The notes: a model not told the origin generated them from the letters alone. Numbered from the stretch's first letter, positions 1-8,358 are shown. The stretch is DNA of 64,000 nt from Pseudomonas sp. UMAB-08 (GCF_900095225.1 NZ_LT607414.1:62001-126000), one strand, 5' to 3'. A program made the numbers and translations.

Positions 1-13
1 GGAGACCGCTGAG

Positions 14-595
14 ATGACCCGCTCACTCCTCATGGTAGCCATGTTCTGCTCCTGCGCGGCCCTGGCCGACTCAAACACCCCTGTGGTTGATCAGGCAGTC
101 ATTGGCAGCGCTGGCCAGAACTATCAAGGCAACTTTTCCGTCAACCAGGCTGCTGGCGATCAACAGCAACAAATCAATGGCCGGGCCATCGCCATTGGTA
201 CTACTGAAGCACAGGCCACTGGCCAATATCGTCAACAACTCAATACCCGGATCGACCCGCTACGAAACGCGCGATCAGCCATCGAAGGCAGCGCCTTCAG
301 CAATGGCAGCGGGATCCTGGGGGTCAACCAGTCTTCCGGCGCCAACAATCAACAAATTAACGCAGTGCGCCTGGGCATCAGTGCCCAGGCGCAAAGCATC
401 GACGACAGCGTCCTGTCACAGCAAAACGTGGCGCTGTTGCAAGGCTCCGGCACAACCGAGCACTCCCCCGGCAACCGCCAGGTCGCTACCAGCGATCAGG
501 CCTTCACCGGTAGTCGAGGGGTTGTTCAGTTGAACCAGAGCGCTGGGGTGGGAAACCAATCGGTCAACACCCTGAGCGTAAGGGTCTCCAACTGA
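14..595 (+). CDS. fapB: FapB, minor functional-amyloid subunit (nucleator)
   Basis: A 193-aa secreted protein with a signal peptide (about residues 1-18, ending ALA before DS). It carries three imperfect repeats at about 38-60, 98-121 and 166-188, each built on V/LNQxxGxxNQxxN. This three-repeat Gln/Asn-rich design is typical of Fap amyloid subunits. FapB is thought to nucleate or copolymerise with FapC in extracellular biofilm fibres. It is the first gene in the window and is followed by fapC, fapD, fapE and fapF in the canonical order, so fapA should lie just upstream, outside the window. A GGAGA at the very start of the window is a suitable ribosome site for the ATG. Confidence 0.88.
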   Translation: MTRSLLMVAMFCSCAALADSNTPVVDQAVIGSAGQNYQGNFSVNQAAGDQQQQINGRAIAIGTTEAQATGQYRQQLNTRIDPLRNARSAIEGSAFSNGSGILGVNQSSGANNQQINAVRLGISAQAQSIDDSVLSQQNVALLQGSGTTEHSPGNRQVATSDQAFTGSRGVVQLNQSAGVGNQSVNTLSVRVSN

Positions 596-659
596 CCCAA
601 AGCGGTACAGCAACACAACGTTCCAACACTTAGCAATCTAATAAGAATGGAGAAACACC

Positions 660-1637
660 ATGAAACCTACAATGGCAATCAAGCCTCTGGTCTTCGCACT
701 GGCAGCGATCATGGCTGTGGCAGCACAAGCCGATGGACGCGGTGGTAACAATAACAACCACAACGGCCATGAAAACAATGATCCTAGCCCCCTGCTCGGG
801 CTTCTGATCAATGCTGGTTCTGCCGCAACAGTGATGGATTCACAAAACAGCTATGGCAACACGGTCCTCAACCAAGGCACTCGAAACAGCGCCACGGTCG
901 ATAGCTCGGGTTCCAATGCCAATGGCAACCTGGGGATTAACGTCGCGGGCGGCGACGCTAACCAACAGGACAACGCTGCTGCCATCGCTACGGCCGATGA
1001 AAACTTCATTTTCGGTAGCGCGATCTCTGCATCCAGTGCCACTCAGACCAACAGCGGTAACACGGCTGCCAACTACTCCACCCGCAGCACCACCACCCTC
1101 TCGAACTCGGCCAATGGCAGCTCCGGCAACATTGGTATCAACGTGACGTCTGGCGACTACAACCAACAGAAAAACAATCTGGCGATTGCAGTGTCCGGTG
1201 GTCGGGTGGCAACAGCTTCGGCGTCGGCTAACCAAACGTCCAACGGCACCTCGGTTAGTAACTATGCTGATCGTAGTTACGAAAAAACCACCCTGAAAGC
1301 CACCGTCGATGTGACAGGCAGCTATAAAGGTAAAGGGGAAGGCTACGTTTACGACAACGACAGTCATGGTGGCGGTTGGGGCAACAATGACAGCCGCAAC
1401 AACAATGACAAAAACAAATTGGCCTTCACTGAAAGTGGCACTGTGGAGTTGAGCGGCGTAGCGACCTATCAGGTGTTGACCCCTACTGGTTGGGCAAATC
1501 CTGTGACCAACAGCGCGACCCTGAGCAACTCGCTGAACAATGTGTCGGGTAACGTCGGCGCTAACGTTTCTGCGGGCATTGGCAACCAACAAAGCAACTC
1601 GCTGTCCATCGCCGCAGGCTGCAAAGCCTGCATGTAA
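660..1637 (+). CDS. fapC: FapC, major functional-amyloid subunit
   Basis: A 325-aa secreted protein with a signal peptide (about 1-24). It has three repeats near 76-110, 144-178 and 286-320, each with a G-N-x-G-x-N-V core followed by NQQxN. It ends in a CKAC (CXXC) motif at 321-324, a hallmark of FapC. The N-terminus after cleavage is rich in Asn, Gly and His. The linker between repeats 2 and 3 is about 100 residues and holds a second low-complexity Gly/Asn/Asp/His patch (about 232-252), so the protein is longer than I recall for the shortest FapC proteins. It should be the main fibre subunit exported through FapF. An intrinsic terminator follows directly. Confidence 0.9.
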   Translation: MKPTMAIKPLVFALAAIMAVAAQADGRGGNNNNHNGHENNDPSPLLGLLINAGSAATVMDSQNSYGNTVLNQGTRNSATVDSSGSNANGNLGINVAGGDANQQDNAAAIATADENFIFGSAISASSATQTNSGNTAANYSTRSTTTLSNSANGSSGNIGINVTSGDYNQQKNNLAIAVSGGRVATASASANQTSNGTSVSNYADRSYEKTTLKATVDVTGSYKGKGEGYVYDNDSHGGGWGNNDSRNNNDKNKLAFTESGTVELSGVATYQVLTPTGWANPVTNSATLSNSLNNVSGNVGANVSAGIGNQQSNSLSIAAGCKACM

Positions 1638-1651
1638 GTGCGACGGTAATC

Positions 1652-1679
1652 AGGGGTTCTCGCAAGAGAACCCCTTTTT
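1652..1679 (+). terminator. Intrinsic terminator inside the fap operon, between fapC and fapD
   Basis: A perfect 10-bp stem (1652-1661 with 1666-1675) closes on a GCAA (GNRA) tetraloop and is followed by five T. It starts 14 nt after the fapC stop codon and 56 nt before fapD. Because fapD-F have no obvious promoter of their own, it probably acts as a partial terminator that keeps subunit mRNA in excess over protease and pore mRNA. That role is inferred. Confidence 0.85.
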
Positions 1680-1734
1680 CCAAGCGTTATTGGAAGTCTT
1701 ACTTTGCTGAAGTGACTCAAACGTCCAAGGCGTA

Positions 1735-2421
1735 ATGATCATGCGCAGTATCGCCCTCTTCTGCCTGTTGTTGATTGCTGGCCTGTCACAAGCAGGTCAA
1801 ATGGCGGTCCCCGGTTTGCCGGGTGCCAATCTGATCTACAAGCACGTTCAGAGCTTGCGCGAACGGCGTTTCAGCGATCTGGTGGAACAAAAAACTGATT
1901 TCAGCTGTGGCGCTGCCGCGCTGGCCACTGTGTTGCGTCAGGCCTACTGGCTCGACGTGACTGAGAACCAGCTTATCGAAGGCATGCTCCTCACTGCGGA
2001 CCAGGACCTTGTGCGTACACAGGGTTTCTCCATGCTCGATATGAAACGCTACGTCGAAAGCATCGGCATGCGTGCCCGAGGCTACCGAATTCCTTCGGAA
2101 AGCCTGGACCGCCTGACCATTCCGGTCGTGGTGCTGATGGATATTCGCGGCTACAAGCATTTCGTCGTGCTGCAAAAGACTGAGAAGAATTGGGTGTACA
2201 TCGGTGATCCCGTGCTCGGTCACAAGCGCTATTCCCGTGAAGACTTCACCAAAGGCTGGAACGGCATTATTTTCGCGGTCATCGGTCCCGGGTATGACAA
2301 ACATAACGCCCTGCTGGATCCGCCGTTGCCATTAACCGCCAGAGGTCGCGTGGATACCTTTAACCCGGTCAAGGATGCAGAGTTGATGGAGTTTGGCTTT
2401 TTGCAAAGTGATTTCTTCTAA
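1735..2421 (+). CDS. fapD: FapD, C39-family cysteine peptidase of the Fap system
   Basis: A 228-aa protein with an N-terminal signal sequence. It has a papain-like C39 fold with Cys58 (in DFSCGAAA), His142 (in YKHFVV) and Asp158 (in IGDP), the catalytic triad of bacteriocin-type C39 peptidases. FapD is the periplasmic protease-like component of Fap biogenesis and is thought to process or quality-control the secretion machinery. Two ATGs lie two codons apart (1735 and 1741); AAGG upstream fits either. It sits 97 nt after fapC, beyond the terminator, and just ahead of fapE. Confidence 0.9.
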   Translation: MIMRSIALFCLLLIAGLSQAGQMAVPGLPGANLIYKHVQSLRERRFSDLVEQKTDFSCGAAALATVLRQAYWLDVTENQLIEGMLLTADQDLVRTQGFSMLDMKRYVESIGMRARGYRIPSESLDRLTIPVVVLMDIRGYKHFVVLQKTEKNWVYIGDPVLGHKRYSREDFTKGWNGIIFAVIGPGYDKHNALLDPPLPLTARGRVDTFNPVKDAELMEFGFLQSDFF

Positions 2422-2450
2422 TAATAATAAAGTGGCAATGGGAGCAGCAC

Positions 2451-3197
2451 ATGAAAATCCACCACTGGCTGGCCGCTGCCTGCATGGTTGCTAGTCTGCC
2501 GACGCATGCCACGTCGGTCTTCAACCCCATAGAACTCAAGGATCAGGAATTGGCCCAGTTACGCGGTCGTTATGTGATGCCGGACCGTATTGTTTATTTC
2601 GGCATGACCATGACCAGCACTTGGCAAAATGCCTCGGGCGATGTGCTCGGCGCGCAAACCACACTGCACATGCAGCAAAACACAATAAAACCGCAATTCT
2701 ATGTGTCACTCATCAATCAAAAGGGGGATGGTTCAACACCTACTGACGGTACCGGCTCAATCACCGGGGGTGGCGGACTCACCGCTCTTCAAGGCGTGAC
2801 GCAAAGTACACGCACTGCCGGCGACGGTAATCTTTCCAGCAACAACGTTGATATCAACGTTCAGCAGAACGGCCAGGCGCCCGTTCTAACCGCCAACCAG
2901 GGTCAGGTGTTGACCAGCGGCGCAACGATCACGGAGGCTAACCGCGCCGGGAGCCTGACGGTTTCGTCCAGCAATGGTGGAGTGCAGTTGGCCATTCAGG
3001 CCGGCAATAACCAGGGCGACTCAATGCAGCGTATTGCCGCAGGCGGTGTTCTGCAGGCGACCAATCTAATGGGGACGAAAAATCAAGTTCAAAACTTGAC
3101 GCAATTGAATATTGTGCTACGAAACGACTTACCCTCCCCGGGTACGCTGAATTGTAATCTGGATCAATTAAAGAGCCTCCGGTCCGCCGGTTATTGA
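2451..3197 (+). CDS. fapE: FapE, extracellular Fap accessory protein
   Basis: A 248-aa protein with a signal peptide (about 1-20, ending THA). The N-terminal part after cleavage (FNPIELKDQELAQLRGRY) resembles a conserved bacteriocin/adhesin-like start. The rest is polar and rich in Gln, Asn, Gly and Thr, without the NQxxN repeats of FapB and FapC. In studied systems FapE is found outside the cell and at low levels in fibres. The position between fapD and fapF fixes the assignment. The start has GGGAGC at a good distance. The gene is 29 nt after fapD. Confidence 0.83.
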   Translation: MKIHHWLAAACMVASLPTHATSVFNPIELKDQELAQLRGRYVMPDRIVYFGMTMTSTWQNASGDVLGAQTTLHMQQNTIKPQFYVSLINQKGDGSTPTDGTGSITGGGGLTALQGVTQSTRTAGDGNLSSNNVDINVQQNGQAPVLTANQGQVLTSGATITEANRAGSLTVSSSNGGVQLAIQAGNNQGDSMQRIAAGGVLQATNLMGTKNQVQNLTQLNIVLRNDLPSPGTLNCNLDQLKSLRSAGY

Positions 3198-3242
3198 TCT
3201 ACGCTCTGATTCATAAAACAGCTAACAGGGATGGCTATTCCT

Positions 3243-4535
3243 ATGTATCGTTCGTTCTCGTTTCGCGCGGTTGTTTGTTTGAGTGCGCTGTTGCCCGCTA
3301 CATTTACTCAGGCAGCAACAGACACTGATGTCGAGACATTGAAGCAAGAACTTCTGGAGTTGAAACAACGTTACGATGTGCAGCAAAAGGCACTGATGGT
3401 GCTTGAACAACGGGTCCGTCAGGTTGAAGATCAGCCGGCGACGCCTCAGCCCAAACGACTGGTGCGCTCACCGGCGACGCCTGCAAACAAGGGCAGCGGC
3501 GTTGCTGTAGCCAGCAGCGATGGCCGTACGACGGGGACAGGCAGCTCTTATGGTCAGTCACTTAAAGATGACTCGCAACCGGCACAAAGCGTGAGCAACC
3601 TGTACGACGAGGCCAGCGGGTTTTTCGGTGGAGGCAAGTTTAGCCTGGAAACCGGCATCACCTATGCTCACTACGACACTAATCAACTGATCCTTAATGG
3701 TTTTCTGGCACTGGATTCGATTTTCCTGGGCAATATCGGCATCGACAAGATCAAGGCCGATAACTGGACCCTGGACTTGACCGGACGCTACAACTTCGAC
3801 CAGCGTTGGCAGGTCGATCTCAACGTGCCCGTTATTTACCGGGAAACCACCTACTCTTCAGCCGGTGCCGGCAACTCGACAAGTCAGATCTCCGAAGTCA
3901 GCGAAAAACGTGATCCGACACTGGGCGATATCAACGCCGGGATCGCCTATAAGTTTCTTGATGAAACGGCTGACACCCCGGATGCGATCTTTACCCTGCG
4001 TCTAAAAGCGCCTACCGGCAAAGAGCCCTACGGCATCAAGCTGCACACGTCCAGTCAGAACGACAGCCTCTCGACACCTGAAAGCCTACCGACCGGCAAC
4101 GGCGTATGGTCATTGACACCTGGCCTCTCTCTGATCAAAACCATCGACCCGGCGGTCCTGTTCGGCAGCATCGCTTATACCTACAACATGGAAGAATCAT
4201 TCGGCGATATCAGCCCCACTCAAGACACGAAAGTCCCAGGCAAAGTTAAATTGGGCGACACATTCCAGATCGGGGCCGGTATCGCCTTCGCCCTGAACGA
4301 GAAGATGAGCATGTCGTTTTCGGTGTCTGACCTGATCGCGATGAAAAGCAAGATCAAACAGCAAGGTCAGGGATGGGAAACAGTCAGCAACAGCGATGCC
4401 AATGCGGGGTACTTCAACATTGGCATGACCATGGCTGTATCAGACAAACTGACCATCGTGCCCAACCTTTCCATTGGCCTGACTAACGATGCGCCAGACT
4501 TTACCTTCAGCCTGAAATTCCCGTACTACTTCTGA
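3243..4535 (+). CDS. fapF: FapF, outer-membrane pore that exports Fap subunits
   Basis: A 430-aa protein from the second ATG (3243). The first ATG (3231) is too close to the AGGG ribosome site, which spaces well with 3243. After a signal peptide (about 1-25) comes a heptad-rich coiled coil (about 30-62, [14 protein letters not shown] onwards), a Pro/Thr/Ser linker, then a C-terminal beta-barrel with alternating hydrophobic strands that ends in FPYYF. The terminal Phe is typical of outer-membrane proteins. In FapF the trimeric coiled coil gates a 12-stranded barrel for amyloid subunits. It is the last gene of the operon and is followed by a terminator. Confidence 0.9.
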   Translation: MYRSFSFRAVVCLSALLPATFTQAATDTDVETLKQELLELKQRYDVQQKALMVLEQRVRQVEDQPATPQPKRLVRSPATPANKGSGVAVASSDGRTTGTGSSYGQSLKDDSQPAQSVSNLYDEASGFFGGGKFSLETGITYAHYDTNQLILNGFLALDSIFLGNIGIDKIKADNWTLDLTGRYNFDQRWQVDLNVPVIYRETTYSSAGAGNSTSQISEVSEKRDPTLGDINAGIAYKFLDETADTPDAIFTLRLKAPTGKEPYGIKLHTSSQNDSLSTPESLPTGNGVWSLTPGLSLIKTIDPAVLFGSIAYTYNMEESFGDISPTQDTKVPGKVKLGDTFQIGAGIAFALNEKMSMSFSVSDLIAMKSKIKQQGQGWETVSNSDANAGYFNIGMTMAVSDKLTIVPNLSIGLTNDAPDFTFSLKFPYYF

Positions 4536-4559
4536 CCCCTTCTATCAGCCGCTTCAACT

Positions 4560-4587
4560 AAAAACCCGCGATGATCGCGGGTTTTTT
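4560..4587. terminator. Bidirectional terminator between fapF and the sigma54 regulator
   Basis: CCCGCG (4565-4570) pairs with CGCGGG (4576-4581) around ATGAT. A run of A lies on the left and six T on the right, so it can end both the fap operon and the convergent regulator gene. Confidence 0.85.
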
Positions 4588-4605
4588 AGTAGTGGGGCTA
4601 ATGCA

Positions 4606-5931
4606 TTAGCGAATCTGATGTTTGTGCAGCAATCTGTAAAAAGTAGGCCGTGACACACCCAATACTTTGGCGGCAACACTCAGGTTATCGCTGTGACGCG
4701 TCAGCACATCACACAACGCCTGACGCTCCGCACGGGACTTGTAATCATCGAGGGTGCCCATGATGGCAGTGACCTCCTGATTGCCGACCAGCCCCAGGTC
4801 AGCGGCCTCGATTTGTCGCCCCTCGGCCAACACCAGACCACGCCGTACCCGATTAGCCAGCTCGCGAACGTTACCCGGCCAGTCATGCTTGCCCATGGCG
4901 ACCAGCGCATCCTGGCTGAAACTACGTGGGCGACGGCCCGTTTCCTGGCTGTAGACGTGGGCGAAATGATTGGCCAACATCGCCAGATCTCCGTGCCGCT
5001 CACGCAAAGGTGCAGTGACCACTTGCAAGACATTCAGGCGGTAATACAGGTCTTCGCGAAACCGCCCTTGGCGAATAGCCGCTTCAAGGTCGACGTGGGT
5101 GGCGGCCAACACACGAACGTCGACAGCGATCGGCTCACGTCCGCCGACTCTCTCGATATGTTTTTCCTGAAGAAACCGCAGCAGATTGGCCTGCAATTCC
5201 AGGGGCAGATCGCCGATTTCATCAAGGAACAGTGTCCCGCCGTTGGCGGCTTCGATTCGTCCGATTTTGCGCTGATGGGCGCCCGTGAAGGCGCCTTTCT
5301 CATGACCGAACAGCTCGGACTGAATCAAATGCTCAGGAATGGCACCGCAGTTGATCGCAACGAACGGCTTGCCTTTGCGTTGGGACTGGAGGTGCAAGGT
5401 CCGGGCTACCAGTTCTTTGCCAGTACCACTTTCCCCCCGAATCAGAACAGGAGACTCGGTCGGCGCCAGTTTGCTCAACAACTTGCGTAATTCACGAATC
5501 GGTCGGCTTTCGCCCAACAGTTCATGTTCAGGTTCGTGCACATGGGCCACTCCCTGCCCGCGAAGCCTCGCCATGCCGTACGCGCGGCCCAGGGTTACTT
5601 GCACCCTTGAAACATCGAACGGCAAGGTATGGAAGTCGAAAAACCATTCACAAACAAAATCACCCACCTTCTGCAGGCGCAACTCATCGGGGCTGAGCAC
5701 CGCAATCCATTCGGTATTACTGCGACTGATCAACTCCTTGACGGCTTCAGGGTGTTCGACATGGTAAGGCATCAGACGGATCAAACCGACGTCGCAGGTT
5801 TGTTCTGCGGCTAATTCAAGGGTGCTGCTGTGCACGTCCCAGCCAGCCTCACGGAGAGCGGGAATCAAACGATGGCAATCATCGCAAGGGTCGACGACCA
5901 ATAGGCGACGTAGTGGAGCCGATTCATGCAT
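4606..5931 (-). CDS. Sigma54-dependent transcriptional activator with VpsR-like N-terminus
   Basis: 441 aa. Residues 1-125 form a receiver-like domain lacking the usual acidic pocket and resembling the VpsR family. Residues 138-370 form the AAA+ core with Walker A GESGTGKE (166-173), the sigma54-contact loop GAFTGA (213-218) and Walker B LFLDEIG (about 234-240). The C-terminal Fis-type helix-turn-helix is at about 416-441. Length and architecture match VpsR, a c-di-GMP-responsive biofilm activator. It converges on the fap operon, so control of fap is an attractive inference, but the fap promoter lies outside the window. The target could be elsewhere. Confidence 0.85.
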   Translation of the reverse strand: MHESAPLRRLLVVDPCDDCHRLIPALREAGWDVHSSTLELAAEQTCDVGLIRLMPYHVEHPEAVKELISRSNTEWIAVLSPDELRLQKVGDFVCEWFFDFHTLPFDVSRVQVTLGRAYGMARLRGQGVAHVHEPEHELLGESRPIRELRKLLSKLAPTESPVLIRGESGTGKELVARTLHLQSQRKGKPFVAINCGAIPEHLIQSELFGHEKGAFTGAHQRKIGRIEAANGGTLFLDEIGDLPLELQANLLRFLQEKHIERVGGREPIAVDVRVLAATHVDLEAAIRQGRFREDLYYRLNVLQVVTAPLRERHGDLAMLANHFAHVYSQETGRRPRSFSQDALVAMGKHDWPGNVRELANRVRRGLVLAEGRQIEAADLGLVGNQEVTAIMGTLDDYKSRAERQALCDVLTRHSDNLSVAAKVLGVSRPTFYRLLHKHQIR

Positions 5932-6303
5932 AGAGGTTCCTTGGCGCCAATATTTAGAAATCGTTTTATAAACAGTAAGTTGGCAAAGCTGGCTGTTACA
6001 TTAGCAAAAATTTGACACTCGCTTGTACCGTTTAACTATAAGTGTCATTCCAAAAAGAACTAAAAAAATCAGACGATTCATTCAACTATTCAGTCTACTA
6101 ATTATGCGCACTGACGATGTTCTGCAAAGATGTCGCCGATGCGCGGCAGGCGGCAAGGGTACCGTTGGTAGGGAATTATTAAATTATCGACAGACCGTTG
6201 TGACTTACATGACCTCTTGCGTCATCAGTACAAGTAACCAGCCGAACGGTAAGCCCACCCCTCGGCGGCGATTGAATTTATCTGGGCACGGAGAGAAACG
6301 ACC
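5932..6303. promoter_or_regulatory. Divergent intergenic region with one sigma70-like promoter
   Basis: 372 nt between two divergent genes. A TTGACA (6012-6017) lies 19 nt before TATAAG (6037-6042), or 16 nt before AACTAT, on the plus strand. The stretch next to the regulator gene is A/T-rich. Open frames inside it lack ribosome sites and recognisable products. No convincing sigma54 site was seen. Confidence 0.35.
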
Positions 6304-6570
6304 ATGAACACCCCACTGCGCTTTAACGAAGCACTTTTGATCGCTGGTCATGCCTTCGAACCCTTTCAATGCGTCGCCTGGGCACCGCAAGACGGTAACG
6401 GCGAACTCAGCCTGACCGTTATCGACCGCACCAACACCCGAATCGGACGCAAACAGATCCCAAGCAGCACCTATAGCGACCCTGCTCAGCTGGAAAGTCT
6501 GTTGGAGCAAGCCCGGGCAGAAATCAGTCAGGAAGGCTACCGCCTGATGCCCTGGACCATGCCAGAGTGA
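6304..6570 (+). CDS. Conserved small hypothetical protein
   Basis: 88 aa, soluble, no signal peptide or membrane segment. A GGAGA ribosome site lies a few bases before the ATG. The sequence is mixed alpha/beta: a central beta-rich part (GELSLTVIDRTN), then an acidic helix (PAQLESLLEQARAEIS) and a Trp-containing tail. I do not recognise the family. It stands alone between a divergent regulator gene and the convergent end of the chelatase gene, so context suggests no role. Coding looks real from its codon use and ribosome site. Confidence 0.6.
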   Translation: MNTPLRFNEALLIAGHAFEPFQCVAWAPQDGNGELSLTVIDRTNTRIGRKQIPSSTYSDPAQLESLLEQARAEISQEGYRLMPWTMPE

Positions 6571-6621
6571 ATTGAAGTAACTCGTCTCTGAAAACACTGC
6601 AGAACCGTGCTTATTTAGTGT

Positions 6622-7296
6622 TCAGCGAACCCGAGTTAACGATTCAATATGACAATACTCAGCCCCTAACGCTGAGGCCAGTTGCACCGCTCGCCCCAGG
6701 CGAATCGGACCCTGCTCTATGTCTATCAGCAGACTCGGGCAACTCAGCTCAGGCACAACCGGCAGAGCCTTGATCCGGCCATCGGTCAATAGCAGCAGGC
6801 GTTGCTGTTCGGTCGGGTGTTGTTTTTGACGCAAGGTGAGCCAGTGTGCAGCTTGTTCCAGTGCGTCGAGCAGCGGCGTGCCACCCCCCGCGCCCAGTGC
6901 GTTAAGCCAGGGCTGTAATGCGGCGGATGCTTTGAGGCCTTGATGTTGCCAGTGCGGGGTATTGCCGCTGGCGGTGAGCAATGCCAGGCGGACGCGGCGA
7001 CGGTAAGCATCATCGAACAGCTGACTCAATAGGCCTTTGGCCTGACTCAAGGCCTGATGTCGCCGGGTCGAGGCCGATGCATCGACAATGACCAGCCATA
7101 GCGCCCGAGGGCGACTGCTGCGCGGCTTTCGAATCAGGTCTTTGCGCCGTTTCGGGCGTCCGCGCAACAGGGTCGGCAACCAATCGATGGCGCCATCGGA
7201 CCCGGCACGGGCCGCACCGGTTCTGCCGCCACTGAGTCTTCCTGGCTGAGGCGTGGCATCCGCCCCCGGTGTCGAATGAGGGCGGATGCCTACGGC
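6622..7296 (-). CDS. chlD: ChlD-like vWA domain, read by -1 frameshift from the chlI frame
   Basis: This is the -1-frame continuation of the upstream AAA+ gene. It begins with a short Pro/Gly/Arg linker, then a von Willebrand A domain with the MIDAS motif DASAS (in IVDASAST), a conserved GGGTPL and the strand LLLLTDG. The frame has no ATG: the only start codon ahead of the domain is a TTG at 7365, inside the chlI end, with no good ribosome site. Entry by -1 slippage at 7296-7302 gives a 572-aa protein (348 aa from the first frame plus 224 here), the expected size for a chelatase D subunit. Independent TTG initiation is a weaker alternative. Confidence 0.75.
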   Translation of the reverse strand, partial: AVGIRPHSTPGADATPQPGRLSGGRTGAARAGSDGAIDWLPTLLRGRPKRRKDLIRKPRSSRPRALWLVIVDASASTRRHQALSQAKGLLSQLFDDAYRRRVRLALLTASGNTPHWQHQGLKASAALQPWLNALGAGGGTPLLDALEQAAHWLTLRQKQHPTEQQRLLLLTDGRIKALPVVPELSCPSLLIDIEQGPIRLGRAVQLASALGAEYCHIESLTRVR

Positions 7297-7304
7297 TTTT
7301 TTGG
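7255..7304 (-). promoter_or_regulatory. Programmed -1 ribosomal frameshift signal
   Basis: On the minus strand the end of the AAA+ frame reads CCA AAA AAG CCG TAG. The heptamer A AAA AAG (7302 to 7296) is in the zero frame and is the same slippery sequence as in dnaX. After a 5-nt spacer, an 11-bp perfect stem begins (7290-7280 with 7265-7255, 14-nt loop). Its first base overlaps the zero-frame stop codon (7292-7290). A -1 slip leads straight into the vWA frame (AVGIRP). All three classic parts of a -1 signal are present at standard spacing. Such signals have been reported in chlD genes of cobalamin producers. Confidence 0.82.
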
Positions 7305-8339
7305 CCAGCTCGGCACTTCGCGGCGCATACCGACAGGCATCGCCTGCGCAGGCATCTCTCCCCAACTGCCCTGCCCACCTTCCGGGCTCTCACTCGGCTC
7401 GTCAGGCGGGGTATTGCCAGGTGTTGTTTGCGGCGGGGTCGGTGGTAGCGGAGCCTCGGCAGGCGGCGGAGCTTTTGCGGATGGCGAGCTGATGCTACGG
7501 CGATGACGCAGGGCAAATTCAGCGACCGCATCGATATCCTCAGCCGTGATCTGCCAGGCACCGCGCCAGGCGGCATGAGCTCGAGCCGCGCGCAGCCAGA
7601 CCAAATCCGCACGCAACCCGTCCACACCCGCAGCAAAACAGCGCTCGGTAATCTGCCCAAGTGCCTGATCGTCCAGGGGGACTGTCGGCAGCAGCGCGCG
7701 CGCCTGTTCGCAACGCTGTTTTAAGGCGCTCTGCTGATCCGCCCACAGCTCACAGAACGCAACGGGATCAGCATCGAAATCCAGTCGCCGGCGAATGATT
7801 TTTCCACGCTCGGCCGGGACCGTAGGGCCACTTAACACTACGTTCAAACCGAAGCGATCCAGCAATTGCGGGCGCAGCTCGCCCTCTTCCGGGTTCATCG
7901 TCCCAATCAGGACAAACCGCGCAGGATGACGATGGGAGATGCCATCGCGCTCGACAATGTTGGTCCCGCTGGCCGCGACATCCAGCAGCAAATCGACCAG
8001 ATGGTCGGCCAGCAGATTGACCTCGTCGACATACAGCACCCCGCCATCCGCTTTGGCCAACACACCTGGCGAGAACTGCGCCCGGCCTTCTCCGAGGACC
8101 GCGTCCAGGTCCAACGTGCCCACCAGGCGCTCCTCTGTCGCCCCCAGCGGCAATGTGACAAATTGCCCGCTGGCCAGCAAATCAGCCAGACCACGCGCAA
8201 GCGTTGACTTGGCCATACCGCGCGGGCCTTCGATCAGGATGCCGCCAATCCTGGGGTCGATCGCTGTCAGGCACAGCGCCAGTTTCAGCTCTTCGGCACC
8301 GACCACCGCCGCCAATGGGAAATGCGGGATATCGCTCAT
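7290..8339 (-). CDS. chlI: ChlI/BchI-like AAA+ ATPase, probable cobaltochelatase small subunit
   Basis: 349 aa. It has a Walker A GPRGMAKST (38-46), a Walker B region VLYVDEVNLL (about 97-106), and a C-terminal Pro-rich linker (about 300-325) ending in PSWPKKP and TAG. It resembles the ATPase subunit that drives metal insertion by Mg- or Co-chelatases. It lies 19 nt after cobN in the same direction. No cobS or cobT is seen here, so it most likely powers CobN in inserting cobalt into hydrogenobyrinic acid diamide. It is also the N-terminal half of the frameshifted ChlD fusion. Confidence 0.85.
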   Translation of the reverse strand: MSDIPHFPLAAVVGAEELKLALCLTAIDPRIGGILIEGPRGMAKSTLARGLADLLASGQFVTLPLGATEERLVGTLDLDAVLGEGRAQFSPGVLAKADGGVLYVDEVNLLADHLVDLLLDVAASGTNIVERDGISHRHPARFVLIGTMNPEEGELRPQLLDRFGLNVVLSGPTVPAERGKIIRRRLDFDADPVAFCELWADQQSALKQRCEQARALLPTVPLDDQALGQITERCFAAGVDGLRADLVWLRAARAHAAWRGAWQITAEDIDAVAEFALRHRRSISSPSAKAPPPAEAPLPPTPPQTTPGNTPPDEPSESPEGGQGSWGEMPAQAMPVGMRREVPSWPKKP

Positions 8340-8358
8340 GCTCGTCTCTCGAAAATCA

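Noticed and set aside
840-1592. Long minus-strand open frame opposite fapC
   Set aside because: It mirrors the repetitive fapC sequence, has no ribosome site and no recognisable domain; fapC itself is well supported.
6023-6307. 94-codon plus-strand frame before the 88-aa gene
   Set aside because: Lies in the leader just past the promoter-like elements, no ribosome site, Arg-rich and without family likeness.
7010-7660. Third minus-strand frame across the chlI/chlD junction
   Set aside because: It overlaps both chelatase frames, is Arg/Cys-rich without domains, and is not entered by the -1 slip.
6622-8339. chlI/chlD break read as a sequencing error or pseudogene
   Set aside because: The break coincides with an in-frame A AAA AAG, a 5-nt spacer and a perfect 11-bp hairpin, and both halves keep their motifs, so programmed recoding is more likely. 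A miscounted A-run cannot be fully excluded without reads.
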